Of a stretch of 64,000 nt of DNA, positions 29,184 through 38,190 are shown piece by piece. Numbering within the stretch: the first letter of the stretch is position 1; each line of letters starts with the position of its first letter. This stretch comes from Limnohabitans parvus II-B4 (GTDB lineage Bacteria > Pseudomonadota > Gammaproteobacteria > Burkholderiales > Burkholderiaceae_C): positions 1 to 64,000 of the forward strand of contig NZ_NESN01000001.1 in NCBI RefSeq assembly GCF_003063455.1. The letters are read 5' to 3'. The notes under the pieces are model-generated. The model was given only the letters and a program-made list of their open reading frames with translations. It was not told where the DNA came from and ran no database searches. The position numbers and the translations under genes were made by a program.

Positions 29184-30119
29184 ATGTCCGATCTGATCCT
29201 TCACCACTACCCAACATCGCCGTTTGCCGAAAAGGTCCGGTTGATCCTGGGCCACAAGCAACTGGCCTGGACGAGCGTGTTCATTCCGATGATCATGCCC
29301 AAGCCCGACCTGACGGCGCTGACGGGCGGCTACCGCAAAACCCCGGTGCTGCAGATCGGTGCCGACATTTACTGCGACACGGCATTGATCTGTGATGTGC
29401 TGGAGCACTTGGTGCCCACGCCCACGATCTACCCCGAAGCCGTCAAAGGTGCGGCCCGCATCGTGGCGCAGTGGGCTGATGGGGCGCTGTTCACCGCAGC
29501 CATGGCCTACAACTTCCAGCCTGCGGGTGTGGCGCAGGTCTTTGCGGGTGCCCCTGAGTCCGCCGTCAAAGCCTTTGTGGCCGACCGAGCCGCCATGCGC
29601 TCCGGTGGCGCACGCATGGCGTCTGCCGATGCCGCAGCCACCTACAAAAGCTACCTGCGCCGCATCGCCAGCATGTTGCACGGGCAGGACTTCCTGTTCG
29701 GTGCACAGCCTTGCGTGGCCGACTTTGCGGCCTACCACCCGCTGTGGTTCACGCAAGAGCGCACACCCGCCTTGGCGGGCATTCTGGATGCGACACCCGA
29801 AGTCAAAACCTGGATGGCCCGCATGAAAGCCATCGGGCATGGCACGCCCGGCAAATGCAGTGCTGAAGAAGCCTTGCAGCTGGCTCGCAGCGCCACGCCT
29901 GCCCCTGTACAGGGCGAGGTATTCCAGGACGAACACGGCATCGCTTTGGGCAGCCAGGTGGTGATCGCGGCCGACAACTTCGGGCTGGAGCCCACCGAGG
30001 GTGAGCTGGTCGCCGCCACCCGCACCCGATACACCCTGCGCCGCACAGACGAACGCGCCGGCACTGTGCATGTTCATTTCCCCCGCGTGGGCTTCACACT
30101 CAAAAAGGCATCCGCATGA
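29184..30119 (+). CDS. Glutathione S-transferase family protein
   Basis: A 311-residue protein with a GST N-terminal thioredoxin-like domain (LILHHYPTSPFAEKVRLIL, with TPVLQIGADIYCDTALI contacting glutathione's gamma-glutamyl) and an all-helical C-terminal domain. It continues about 80 residues beyond the standard 220-residue GST, with a tail containing ADNFGLEPTEGELVAATRTRY and a short beta-rich ending. This long form (sometimes annotated as GST with a DUF tail) is recurrent in Comamonadaceae. It starts 10 bases after the reductase and overlaps the next SDR by ATGA. Substrate unknown. Confidence 0.88.
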   Translation: MSDLILHHYPTSPFAEKVRLILGHKQLAWTSVFIPMIMPKPDLTALTGGYRKTPVLQIGADIYCDTALICDVLEHLVPTPTIYPEAVKGAARIVAQWADGALFTAAMAYNFQPAGVAQVFAGAPESAVKAFVADRAAMRSGGARMASADAAATYKSYLRRIASMLHGQDFLFGAQPCVADFAAYHPLWFTQERTPALAGILDATPEVKTWMARMKAIGHGTPGKCSAEEALQLARSATPAPVQGEVFQDEHGIALGSQVVIAADNFGLEPTEGELVAATRTRYTLRRTDERAGTVHVHFPRVGFTLKKASA

Positions 30120-31021
30120 TCGACAACTTCAAAGGAAAAACCGCCGTCCTGACCGGTGCAGGTTCCGGCTTTGGCCTGGAGTGCGCCCGCATCGGTGCCA
30201 AGCTGGGCATGAACCTGGTGTTGGTGGACGTACAGCAAGACGCGCTCGACAAAGCTGCAGCCGAAATGATCGCACAGGGCGTTCAGGTGTTGGCCCGCAA
30301 GGTGGATGTGTCGAACGCTCAGGCCATGGAGCAGTTGGCTGCCGACGTGAAAGCCCGTTTTGGCGCACCACACTTCGTGTTCAACAACGCGGGTGTTGGG
30401 GCAGGGGGTTTGGTTTGGGAAAACTCGGTCGCCGACTGGGAGTGGGTCTTGGGCGTCAACCTCTGGGGCGTGGTGCACGGCGTGCGCCTGTTCACCCCGA
30501 TGATGCTCGAAGCCGCCAAGGCCGATCCGGCTTACCAAGGCCACATCGTCAACACCGCCAGCATGGCCGGATTGTTGACCCCACCCAACATGGGCATCTA
30601 CAACGTGAGCAAACACGCCGTGGTGTCGCTGACCGAAACGCTTTATCAAGACTTGCAGTTGGTGAGTGATCAAGTCAGCGCCAGTGTGCTGTGCCCTTAC
30701 TTTGTGGCCACCGGCATCAGCCACAGCGAGCGCAATCGTCCGGCCGCACTGGCTGCAGACAAACCGACCGCCAGCCAGCTGATTGGACAGGCGCAAACTG
30801 ACAAAGCGGTGGGCAGTGGCAAGGTGTCGGCGGCCGATGTGGCACAGAAAGTGTTTGATGCCGTGGCCTCGGGACAGTTCTACATCTACAGCCATCCTCA
30901 CGCCTTGGGCAATGTGCAAAGCCGCATGGAGGCGATTGTTCAGGGCATCAACCCGCCCGATCCCTTTGCCGCCAAGCCTGAGGTGGGCGAGGGCTTGCGC
31001 AAAGCCTTGCGCAACATCTGA
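30116..31021 (+). CDS. SDR family NAD(P)-dependent oxidoreductase
   Basis: A 301-residue short-chain dehydrogenase. TGAGSGFGLECARIG is the Rossmann motif (residue 12), NNAGVGAGG lies near 92, the catalytic Ser is in NTASMAGL, and the Tyr-x3-Lys is in YNVSKHAVVSL. The C-terminus from about 250 is long and contains IYSHPHALGNVQSRMEAI. The ATG overlaps the GST stop (ATGA), which ties it to the same transcript. It ends the plus-strand catabolic block. The specific alcohol or ketone substrate is not known. Confidence 0.94.
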   Translation: MIDNFKGKTAVLTGAGSGFGLECARIGAKLGMNLVLVDVQQDALDKAAAEMIAQGVQVLARKVDVSNAQAMEQLAADVKARFGAPHFVFNNAGVGAGGLVWENSVADWEWVLGVNLWGVVHGVRLFTPMMLEAAKADPAYQGHIVNTASMAGLLTPPNMGIYNVSKHAVVSLTETLYQDLQLVSDQVSASVLCPYFVATGISHSERNRPAALAADKPTASQLIGQAQTDKAVGSGKVSAADVAQKVFDAVASGQFYIYSHPHALGNVQSRMEAIVQGINPPDPFAAKPEVGEGLRKALRNI

Positions 31022-31084
31022 ATCAGACCAAGCCCTTGAGACTGAGCGCGTGGCGCGCTCGGGCCCGAACGCTGTCTCGGTGGC

Positions 31085-31480
31085 TTATTTGTGGAAGTGG
31101 CCTTCAAAACAGTGGCGAACTTCGTGCCCCAAAGCCACATGGGATGTTTCTTTGCCCGTCACAATCACGCATTCCTGCCTCTGGACATGCCACACCGCAC
31201 ACGCCACAGGTGGGGTGATGTAAGCCTGTTCGCGTCCCATGCCGATGGACTTGGCGCAATATTGGGCCACATCATCACGCACTTCCCAGCGCAAGTTGAC
31301 CTCTTTCATGATCCGCTTGTCTGTGGGTTTGGGGGTGAACTTTTCGTATTCAGCACTTGGGATCACGCCGCCGCCCATGGTTTGGCAACCTGTCAGAAAA
31401 ACCGTGAACAGGCAGAGCAAGCCCATCATCGCCAGACGCTTGGTGACACCAACCGGGTCTTTATTTGTCAAATTCATCAT
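31085..31480 (-). CDS. Small lipoprotein with an HExxH metal-binding motif
   Basis: A 131-residue protein that I do not recognise. An N-terminal signal with a lipobox (LFTVFLTGCQ) would place it in an envelope leaflet. The C-terminal end contains HEVRHCFEGHFH, that is H-E-x-x-H followed by E-G-H-x-H, which looks like a zinc site of a zincin-type protease, but no wider domain is evident in so short a protein. Four cysteines besides the lipid-attached one (CAK, CAV, CVI, HCF) could form disulphides. The first Met follows GAGGGA; a GTG at 31483 or ATG at 31477 are alternatives. It is divergent from tex. Confidence 0.75.
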   Translation of the reverse strand: MMNLTNKDPVGVTKRLAMMGLLCLFTVFLTGCQTMGGGVIPSAEYEKFTPKPTDKRIMKEVNLRWEVRDDVAQYCAKSIGMGREQAYITPPVACAVWHVQRQECVIVTGKETSHVALGHEVRHCFEGHFHK

Positions 31481-31693
31481 CACTCCCTCAATTGGCTGCT
31501 TTGTTAGTTTGAGGCAAGTTTACAGTTTTGATGGTTTGATGCCTGTAAATTTGTAAAATTACGGGATTATTTTTTGTTTTTAAGATTATTTAACACTAAA
31601 ACTGTGAATTGTCAGTTTGAGGCTTGGGTGGGATTGAGGCCTCCTGCTTGTGGCAAACTCGCCCGCTTTCCCCCTAACGATGTGACCTGAGAC

Positions 31694-34057
31694 ATGCAGA
31701 AAATCCTGGCCCAACTGGCCGCTGAAATCCGTATCCGCCCTGACCAGGTCAAAACCGTCGTGGAATTGCTCGATGGGGGCGCTACCGTCCCCTTCATCGC
31801 CCGTTACCGCAAAGAAGTGACGGATGGGTTGGACGACATCCAGCTGCGTGAACTGGAAGCACGACTGGCTTATCTGCGTGAGCTGGAAGATCGCCGGGCA
31901 GCGGTCATCAAAAGCATTCAGGAGCAGGACAAACTCACGCCCGAGTTGCTGGCCGCCATCGACGCCGCGCCCACCAAGCAAGAGCTGGAAGACCTTTACC
32001 TGCCCTACAAACCCAAGCGCCGCACCAAAGGCATGATTGCCCGCGAAGCCGGACTGGAGCCTCTGGCCGACAAGCTGTTTGCCGACCCGCGCCTTGACCC
32101 GCACGCCGAAGCCGCCGCTTTTGTGCTGCCTGCAGGCGCGATTGAAGGTGCCGACTTCACCACCACCGCCGCTGTGCTGGACGGGGTGCGCGATTTGCTG
32201 AGCGAGCGCTGGGCCGAAGACGCCTCTTTGGTGCAAGCCTTGCGCGAATGGCTGTGGAACGAAGGCCTGTTCAAAAGCAAACTGGCCGACGGCAAGGACG
32301 AGAACAACGCCGATGTGTCCAAGTTCCGCGATTACTTTGACTACGACGAGCCGATTGGCCGCGTGCCCTCACACCGGGCTTTGGCCGTGTTTCGTGGTCG
32401 CGCGTTGGAAATGCTGGACGCCAAATTGGTTCTCCCGGTAGAACCAGAACCCGGCAAACCCAGCATTGCCGAAGGCAAGATCGCCATGCACTTGGGCTGG
32501 AGCCATGCGGCCCGCCCCTCGGACGACCTGATCCGCAAATGCGTGGCCTGGACCTGGCGCGTCAAGCTCAGCCTGTCCACCGAGCGCGACCTTTTCACCC
32601 GCTTGCGCGAAGAGGCCGAAAAAGTCGCCATCAAGGTGTTCAGTGACAACCTGCGAGACCTGCTGCTGGCCGCGCCCGCAGGCCCCCGCGTGGTCATGGG
32701 CCTGGACCCGGGCATCCGCACGGGCGTGAAGGTGGCCGTGGTGGACGCGACGGGCAAGCTGGTCGACACGTCAACCGTGTATCCGCACGAACCGCGCAAA
32801 GACTGGGAGGGTTCGCTCTTCACCTTGGCCAAGCTCTGTGAAAAGCACAACGTGAACTTGATCGCCATTGGCAACGGCACCGCCTCCCGCGAGACCGACA
32901 AGCTGGCGGGCGACCTGATCAAGCAGCTGGCACGCCTGCGTGACGGTGTTGAGATTCAGAAGGTCGTGGTCAGCGAGGCGGGCGCTTCGGTGTACTCGGC
33001 CAGCGAATTCGCCAGCCAGGAAATGCCCGATGTGGACGTGAGCCTGCGCGGCGCGGCCAGCATTGCTCGCCGCCTGCAAGACCCGCTGTCGGAGCTGGTC
33101 AAGATCGACCCCAAAGCGATTGGTGTGGGCCAGTACCAGCACGACGTGAACCAAAGCGAGCTGGCCAAGACGCTGGATGCGGTGGTGGAAGACTGCGTGA
33201 ACTCGGTGGGCGTGGACCTCAATACCGCAAGCGTCCCCTTGCTCACCCGCGTGTCGGGTTTGTCGGCCAGCGTGGCCAAGTCGGTGGTGCGCTGGCGCGA
33301 TGCCAACGGCGTGTTCAAAACCCGCCAAGATTTGCTGAAAGTGACCGGCTTGGGTGCCAAGACTTTCGAGCAAAGCGCGGGCTTTTTGCGCATCCGGGGC
33401 GGCGACAACCCGCTGGACATGACGGGCGTGCACCCCGAAACCTATCCTGTGGTCGAGCAGATCATCGTCAAAACCGCCAAGCCGATCCAAGAGATCATGG
33501 GCCGCTCGGACGTTTTGAAAACCCTCAAGCCCGAGCTGTTTGCCAGCGACAAATTTGGGGCCATCACCATCAAGGACATTCTGGGCGAGCTGGAAAAACC
33601 CGGCCGCGACCCGCGACCCGACTTCAAAGTGGCTCGCCTGGCCGACGGCGTGGAAGACATCAAAGACCTGAAAGAGGGCATGACGCTCGAAGGCACCGTG
33701 AGCAACGTGGCCCAATTTGGCGCGTTTGTGGACTTGGGCGTGCACCAGGACGGCCTGGTCCATGTGAGCCAGCTGGCCAACAAGTTCGTGACCGACGCCC
33801 GCGAAGTGGTCAAAACCGGCGACATCGTCAAAGTGAAGGTGCTCGAGGTCGACGTGGCCCGCAAGCGCATCAGCCTGACCATGAAGCTGGACGCTGCACC
33901 TGCCAGACGCGATGGCCCCCGCGACAACAAGTTTGAAGGGGCAGGGCGAGACAACCGCCAGCGTGGCGGCGGCGGTGCTTACACCTCGCCCCCCGCAGCA
34001 GGTTCGGGCTCGGCCATGGCCAGTGCCTTTGCCAAACTGCAAGGCCTCAAAAAGTAA
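31694..34057 (+). CDS. tex: Tex-family RNA-binding transcription accessory protein
   Basis: A 787-residue Tex/Spt6-like protein. In order it has an N-terminal Tex helical region (TVPFIARYRKEVTDGLDD), a YqgF-like RNase H fold beginning VMGLDPGIRTGVKVAVVD (about residue 335), helix-hairpin-helix repeats (SVPLLTRVSGLSASVAKSVV, VTGLGAKTFEQSAGFL), and an S1 RNA-binding domain near the C-terminus (GMTLEGTVSNVAQFGAFVDLG). It ends in a Gly/Arg-rich low-complexity tail (GAGRDNRQRGGGGAYTSPP). Tex proteins bind nucleic acid and affect transcription and toxin expression. The length is normal for the family. The next gene is 5 bases downstream. Confidence 0.96.
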   Translation: MQKILAQLAAEIRIRPDQVKTVVELLDGGATVPFIARYRKEVTDGLDDIQLRELEARLAYLRELEDRRAAVIKSIQEQDKLTPELLAAIDAAPTKQELEDLYLPYKPKRRTKGMIAREAGLEPLADKLFADPRLDPHAEAAAFVLPAGAIEGADFTTTAAVLDGVRDLLSERWAEDASLVQALREWLWNEGLFKSKLADGKDENNADVSKFRDYFDYDEPIGRVPSHRALAVFRGRALEMLDAKLVLPVEPEPGKPSIAEGKIAMHLGWSHAARPSDDLIRKCVAWTWRVKLSLSTERDLFTRLREEAEKVAIKVFSDNLRDLLLAAPAGPRVVMGLDPGIRTGVKVAVVDATGKLVDTSTVYPHEPRKDWEGSLFTLAKLCEKHNVNLIAIGNGTASRETDKLAGDLIKQLARLRDGVEIQKVVVSEAGASVYSASEFASQEMPDVDVSLRGAASIARRLQDPLSELVKIDPKAIGVGQYQHDVNQSELAKTLDAVVEDCVNSVGVDLNTASVPLLTRVSGLSASVAKSVVRWRDANGVFKTRQDLLKVTGLGAKTFEQSAGFLRIRGGDNPLDMTGVHPETYPVVEQIIVKTAKPIQEIMGRSDVLKTLKPELFASDKFGAITIKDILGELEKPGRDPRPDFKVARLADGVEDIKDLKEGMTLEGTVSNVAQFGAFVDLGVHQDGLVHVSQLANKFVTDAREVVKTGDIVKVKVLEVDVARKRISLTMKLDAAPARRDGPRDNKFEGAGRDNRQRGGGGAYTSPPAAGSGSAMASAFAKLQGLKK

Positions 34058-34062
34058 ACCCC

Positions 34063-35148
34063 ATGCAAGCCCTCCACATCCACGCTGGCCCTAAGGCACT
34101 CGCCCACATCCGTGAGCACGGCCTGAGGCCCGAACACGTGGGGGTGATCCCTGCAGCGGCTGGCGGCCCTAAAGGATTGATCCTCGGTCCCCTGGACCGC
34201 TTCATCTTTGGCGAATGGCTGGCCCAAAGCTCGCAGCCGGTGGATCTGGTGGGCGCATCGATTGGCGCGTGGCGCATGTCCACGGCTTGCCTGAACGATC
34301 CGGTCGCTGCATTCGAGGAGCTTGAAAATGCTTACATTCAGCAGCATTACGAGGTCTTGCCCGGTCAAAAAAAGGTTACGGCGCAGCAAGTGAGCGATGC
34401 GTTTGGTGCCAACCTGACACGCTTTTATGGCGGGCGGATCGATCAGGTGTTGAACCACCCACGCTACCGGCTGCACATCGTCACATCGCATGGGCGGCAC
34501 ATCCTGCGTCGCGAACACCCGGTGGCCACGCCCTTGGGCTACGCAGGTGCTTTTTTGAGCAACGCCCTGCACCGACCTGCTTTGGGCGGCTGGTTGGAAC
34601 GGGTGGTTTTTTCTGGCAAAGAGCACCCGCTGCCCTTTGACGCGAGCGACTTCCGCACCCTCCAAGCCCGCTTGAACGAGGGCAATTTCATGCCCGCATT
34701 GCAGGCCAGCTGCTCCATCCCGTTTGCACTCAAAGCCGTGCACGACATCCCTGGCGCACCCACAGGCGCGTATTGGGACGGCGGCATCACCGACTACCAC
34801 CTGCACCTGAACTGGATCGCGCCCACCCAAGGCCCCGAACGCGCCATCGTGCTCTACCCGCACTTTCAGAAAAACGTGGTGCCTGGTTGGCTCGACAAAG
34901 CGCTCAAGTGGCGGCATGGCGCAACGTCGTTCTTGGACAACACCATCGTCCTCACACCCAACCCCGAGTGGGTCAAAACCCTACCCAATGGCAAATTGCC
35001 TGACCGCAATGACTTCATGACCTACGAGCATGACTTTGCAGGACGGGTGAAGGTTTGGCAGGCAGCGGTTCAAGCCAGTGCACAGTTGGCACAAGAGTTT
35101 TCTCAATGGTTGGCTGCGCCCAGCCTGTTGAAGGTCCAAGCCTTATAA
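34063..35148 (+). CDS. Patatin-like phospholipase family protein
   Basis: A 361-residue protein with the three patatin elements. The oxyanion-hole glycine motif is AAAGGPKGLILG (about residue 30; GGPKG instead of the usual DGGGxRG). The nucleophile serine is in GASIGAW (G-x-S-x-G), and the catalytic aspartate is in DGGITDYHL (D-G-G). The Ser-Asp dyad predicts a lipid or acyl hydrolase in the cytoplasm or peripheral to the membrane; no signal peptide was seen. It lies 5 bases after tex with no clear ribosome site, so translation may depend on tex. Family members are often of unknown substrate. Confidence 0.82.
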   Translation: MQALHIHAGPKALAHIREHGLRPEHVGVIPAAAGGPKGLILGPLDRFIFGEWLAQSSQPVDLVGASIGAWRMSTACLNDPVAAFEELENAYIQQHYEVLPGQKKVTAQQVSDAFGANLTRFYGGRIDQVLNHPRYRLHIVTSHGRHILRREHPVATPLGYAGAFLSNALHRPALGGWLERVVFSGKEHPLPFDASDFRTLQARLNEGNFMPALQASCSIPFALKAVHDIPGAPTGAYWDGGITDYHLHLNWIAPTQGPERAIVLYPHFQKNVVPGWLDKALKWRHGATSFLDNTIVLTPNPEWVKTLPNGKLPDRNDFMTYEHDFAGRVKVWQAAVQASAQLAQEFSQWLAAPSLLKVQAL

Positions 35149-35157
35149 GGAGCTGTC

Positions 35158-35445
35158 ATGCCTCACGCCTACGTTGTCGGTCAAATGACCGTCAAAAACC
35201 CTGAAAAATGGGCGCAATACCGGGGGCAGGTGCTGGCCACCTTGACGCCATGGCATGGCGAACTGGTATTTCGTGGCCATCAGGTCAAAACACTGTCCGG
35301 CGAATGTCCGCATGCCGATATTGTGGTGATTCGCTTTCCCTCACTGGCCGACGCCGATGGCTGGCACAGCTCAGCGGCATATCAATCACTCGTTGCCTTG
35401 CGACAAGAAGCCGCTGATGTGGTGTTGTTGACTTATGAGGCATGA
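35158..35445 (+). CDS. DUF1330 domain protein
   Basis: A 95-residue DUF1330 protein (dimeric ferredoxin-like alpha/beta barrel). It has the family's start [19 protein letters not shown] and the [20 protein letters not shown] segment. No enzymatic function is established for the family. It has an AAGGAG site and starts 9 bases after the patatin-like gene, so they may be co-transcribed. The ATGA at its end overlaps an alternative start of the trhO gene, which suggests coupling. Confidence 0.88.
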   Translation: MPHAYVVGQMTVKNPEKWAQYRGQVLATLTPWHGELVFRGHQVKTLSGECPHADIVVIRFPSLADADGWHSSAAYQSLVALRQEAADVVLLTYEA

Positions 35446-35474
35446 CCCTGTTACCAAGAGGGGATAATCACGCC

Positions 35475-36428
35475 ATGCAATCCGCCACCCCGTACCTCAC
35501 CGCTGCCCTCTACAAATTCGTCGATCTGCCCGACTTCGCCGATCTGCAAGCGCCTTTGCAAGCCTGTTGCGAGGCCAACGAGGTCAAAGGCACTTTGCTT
35601 TTGGCGCACGAGGGCATCAACGGCACGATTGCCGGGCCAGAGGCGGGCATTCGCGCCGTGCTGGCGTTTTTGCATGCCGATCCGCGGCTGGCCACGCTCC
35701 AGCACAAAGAGTCGTGGAGCCCCAAACCGCCGTTCACCCGCATGAAGGTCAAGCTCAAAAAAGAGATCGTCACCCTGCGCGTGCCCGAGTTGGACCCGAA
35801 CAAAACCGTAGGCCAATACGTCAAGCCCGCCGACTGGAACGCTTTGCTGGCCGACCCGGACGTGGTGGTCATCGACACGCGCAACGACTACGAGGTGGCG
35901 ATTGGCACCTTCAAGGGCGCGGTCAACCCCAACATCAAGACCTTTGTGCAGCTGCCCGCCTGGCTGGACGCACAAGAAAATCTGCAAGGCGAGGCCGCCA
36001 AAAAAACCAAAGTGGCCATGTTCTGCACAGGCGGCATCCGCTGCGAAAAATCCACCGCGCTCATGAAAATGCGCGGCTTTGACGAGGTCTACCACCTCGA
36101 AGGCGGCATCCTCAAATACCTCGAAGAAATTCCGCCCGAGCAAAGCACCTGGGAAGGCGACTGCTTCGTGTTCGACGAGCGCGTGAGCGTGGGGCATGGG
36201 CTGGGCGTGGGCCACCACGAGCTGTGCCGCTCTTGCCGCTGGCCCCTGAGCGAGCAAGACAAACAATCCCCGCATTACGTGTTGGGCGTCAGCTGCGACC
36301 ACTGCCACGACCAGCGCACCCCCGAGCAAAAAGAAAAACTGGCCGAACGCCAGCGTCAGGTGGAGCTGGCCGAGGCACGGGGCGAGATCCATGTGGGTGC
36401 CAAAATGCCCAGCCACGACGCGCCTTGA
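35475..36428 (+). CDS. trhO: tRNA uridine(34) hydroxylase, rhodanese family (TrhO/YceA)
   Basis: A 317-residue protein with the TrhO layout: an N-terminal acylphosphatase-like domain ([28 protein letters not shown]), a rhodanese domain, and a Cys-rich C-terminus. The rhodanese domain carries [18 protein letters not shown] and the active-site Cys184 in [15 protein letters not shown]. The Cys-rich tail has CRSCRWPL and SCDHCHDQ, likely zinc-binding. It makes 5-hydroxyuridine at tRNA wobble U34 in an oxygen-dependent way. I use the ATG at 35475 because the upstream ATG at 35442, which overlaps the previous stop, gives an atypical N-terminus; the latter cannot be excluded. E. coli YceA is about 350 residues, so this is slightly short. 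Confidence 0.92.
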   Translation: MQSATPYLTAALYKFVDLPDFADLQAPLQACCEANEVKGTLLLAHEGINGTIAGPEAGIRAVLAFLHADPRLATLQHKESWSPKPPFTRMKVKLKKEIVTLRVPELDPNKTVGQYVKPADWNALLADPDVVVIDTRNDYEVAIGTFKGAVNPNIKTFVQLPAWLDAQENLQGEAAKKTKVAMFCTGGIRCEKSTALMKMRGFDEVYHLEGGILKYLEEIPPEQSTWEGDCFVFDERVSVGHGLGVGHHELCRSCRWPLSEQDKQSPHYVLGVSCDHCHDQRTPEQKEKLAERQRQVELAEARGEIHVGAKMPSHDAP

Positions 36429-36441
36429 AACCGCCGCTGTC

Positions 36442-36837
36442 ATGAGCGACTTCATCCCCTTTGTGCAGGAGTTGCTTGAAGACTGGGGCACCGTGTCGGC
36501 TCGCCGCATGTTCGGCGGCCATGGCCTGTACCACGAGGGCCTGATGTTCGCCATCGTCATGGACCAACAGCTTTACTTGAAGGTGGACGACCAAAACCGC
36601 CCCGACTTTGAAGCCCTGGGCCTCACGCCCTTCACTTATTCGATGAAGGGCAATGACGTGGCGCTGTCGTATTGGGCCGCGCCGGATGCGATTTTTGACG
36701 AACCCACCGAGGCGGTGCGCTGGGCGTGTTCAGCCTGGGATGCGGCAGCGCGGGGGCATTTGGCCAAAGCGCAGGCACGGGAGAGAGCAAAAGCCCGGCA
36801 GAAAACCCGCCCTGTTCGAAAATTTTCACTGAGCTGA
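36442..36837 (+). CDS. TfoX/Sxy N-terminal domain protein
   Basis: A 131-residue protein consisting of a TfoX N-terminal domain (SARRMFGGHGLYHEGLMFAIVMDQQLYLKVD) with an FTYSMKGNDVALSYW strand. It ends in a basic Ala/Lys/Arg tail (ARERAKARQKTRPVRKF) that may contact nucleic acid. TfoX/Sxy proteins regulate competence in gammaproteobacteria; short N-domain proteins in betaproteobacteria have no proven role. The ATG at 36442 gives the natural domain start; a longer in-frame ORF from 36391 overlaps trhO. It lies 13 bases after trhO. Confidence 0.85.
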   Translation: MSDFIPFVQELLEDWGTVSARRMFGGHGLYHEGLMFAIVMDQQLYLKVDDQNRPDFEALGLTPFTYSMKGNDVALSYWAAPDAIFDEPTEAVRWACSAWDAAARGHLAKAQARERAKARQKTRPVRKFSLS

Positions 36838-36842
36838 TATTT

Positions 36843-36858
36843 GCTCACAGGGGTGAGC
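36843..36858. other. Short hairpin between convergent genes
   Basis: GCTCAC and GTGAGC pair around AGGG, between the convergent TfoX-N and alcohol dehydrogenase genes. With no T tract on either side it is at best a weak bidirectional stop signal. Confidence 0.35.
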
Positions 36859-36887
36859 TCCTGCAAAAAGCAAGACTTCGCCGAGCT

Positions 36888-38024
36888 TCAGAGGCTGGTC
36901 AGCAGCATGTCGCGGTATTCGTCCGCCGAGGCGATGCGCGGGTTGGTCTTGTGGCAGTGGTCGGCCAGCGCGCCGGTGATCACGGCGTCAAACAAACCTT
37001 CGGTCACGCCCATGGCCCCCAGCCCGGTGGGCAGACCCAAGCGGGCGTTCATGTCTTTGATGGCTTCGGGGATGTCCCTGCCGCTTTGCAGGCCCATGGC
37101 CTGGGCCATGCGGTTCAAGCGCTTGTCTTTTTGCACCGATTCGGCGGCGGCGTTGAATGTGACCACAGCGGGCAAAAACATGGCGTTCAAAGTGCCGTGG
37201 TGCAGGCGCGGGTTCACACCGCCCAGGCTGTGGCTTAAGGAGTGCACGCAACCCAGGCCTTTCTGGAAGGCCATGGCGCCTTGCATGCTGGCGCTCATCA
37301 TGTTCAGGCGTGCTTCGCGGTCCTGGCCGTTGTGGGTGGCCCGCTCGATGTGCGCCCAGCCTCGGGCCAAGCCGTCGAGCGCGATGCCGTCGGCGGGCGG
37401 GTTGAAGGGCGCGGCCATGAAGGTTTCCATGCAGTGCGCAATCGCGTCCATGCCCGTGGCCGCCGTCAGCACGGGCGGCAGGCCCAGCGTGAGTTCGGGG
37501 TCGCAAATGGCGGCACGGGGCACGATGAACCAGCTGTGAAAACCCAGTTTGCGTCCATCGTCAACGATCAAAATCGCACCCCGGGCCACTTCGGAGCCCG
37601 TACCTGCCGTGGTGGGCACGGCGATCAGCGGGGCGACCCGGTCGGTGATCTTGAGCGAGCCGCCTTCGATGGTGGCGTAGGTCTTGAGCGGGCCTTCGTG
37701 CGTGGCGGCAATGGCCACGCCTTTGGCGCAGTCAATCGACGAGCCGCCGCCCAATGCGATCAGGCCGTCGCAGTTGTTTTGCTTGTAAACAGCGGCGGCG
37801 GCTCGCACCGCGGCCTCGGTCGGGTTAGACGGCGTTTGGTCGAACACACTGACCTGGAGGCCGGGCAGGGCGGCGAGGGCCTTGTCCAAAATGCCCACGG
37901 CCTTCACGCCCGCGTCGGTCACGATCAGGGGGCGGGTGATGCCCACGCGCTCGCATTCGGCCTTGAGCAGGCTGATGGCGCCAAAATCGATCTGGATCTG
38001 GGTGACGTAATTGATGAAAGACAT
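36888..38024 (-). CDS. Iron-containing alcohol dehydrogenase (group III)
   Basis: A 378-residue NAD(P)-dependent Fe-ADH. It has the GGGSSIDCAKG dinucleotide motif, TTAGTGSEVARGAI, and metal ligands in the DAIAHCMETF segment and in VHSLSHSLGGVNPRLHHGTLN. The ATG at 38024 is preceded by GGAGAAC and gives the standard start MSFINYVTQIQIDFG; a longer frame to 38291 runs into the divergent hydrolase region and is rejected. Enzymes of this group reduce or oxidise short alcohols or lactaldehyde-like compounds; the substrate here is unknown. It is convergent with the TfoX-N gene and divergent from the alpha/beta hydrolase. Confidence 0.94.
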   Translation of the reverse strand: MSFINYVTQIQIDFGAISLLKAECERVGITRPLIVTDAGVKAVGILDKALAALPGLQVSVFDQTPSNPTEAAVRAAAAVYKQNNCDGLIALGGGSSIDCAKGVAIAATHEGPLKTYATIEGGSLKITDRVAPLIAVPTTAGTGSEVARGAILIVDDGRKLGFHSWFIVPRAAICDPELTLGLPPVLTAATGMDAIAHCMETFMAAPFNPPADGIALDGLARGWAHIERATHNGQDREARLNMMSASMQGAMAFQKGLGCVHSLSHSLGGVNPRLHHGTLNAMFLPAVVTFNAAAESVQKDKRLNRMAQAMGLQSGRDIPEAIKDMNARLGLPTGLGAMGVTEGLFDAVITGALADHCHKTNPRIASADEYRDMLLTSL

Positions 38025-38190
38025 GCCAAGTTCTCCGGTGTGTGTGCAGGTGACAGACCCTGTGCGCGGGGCGTTGTACGATTTGCGTTCATTTTGATTC
38101 AGGAACCGCCTTTGTCCATCCGGCCCAACGCCAAGCCCGTCACGTTGGCTACACCCGCAAGACCCAACGCCTGACAACCCACAAGCTTTC

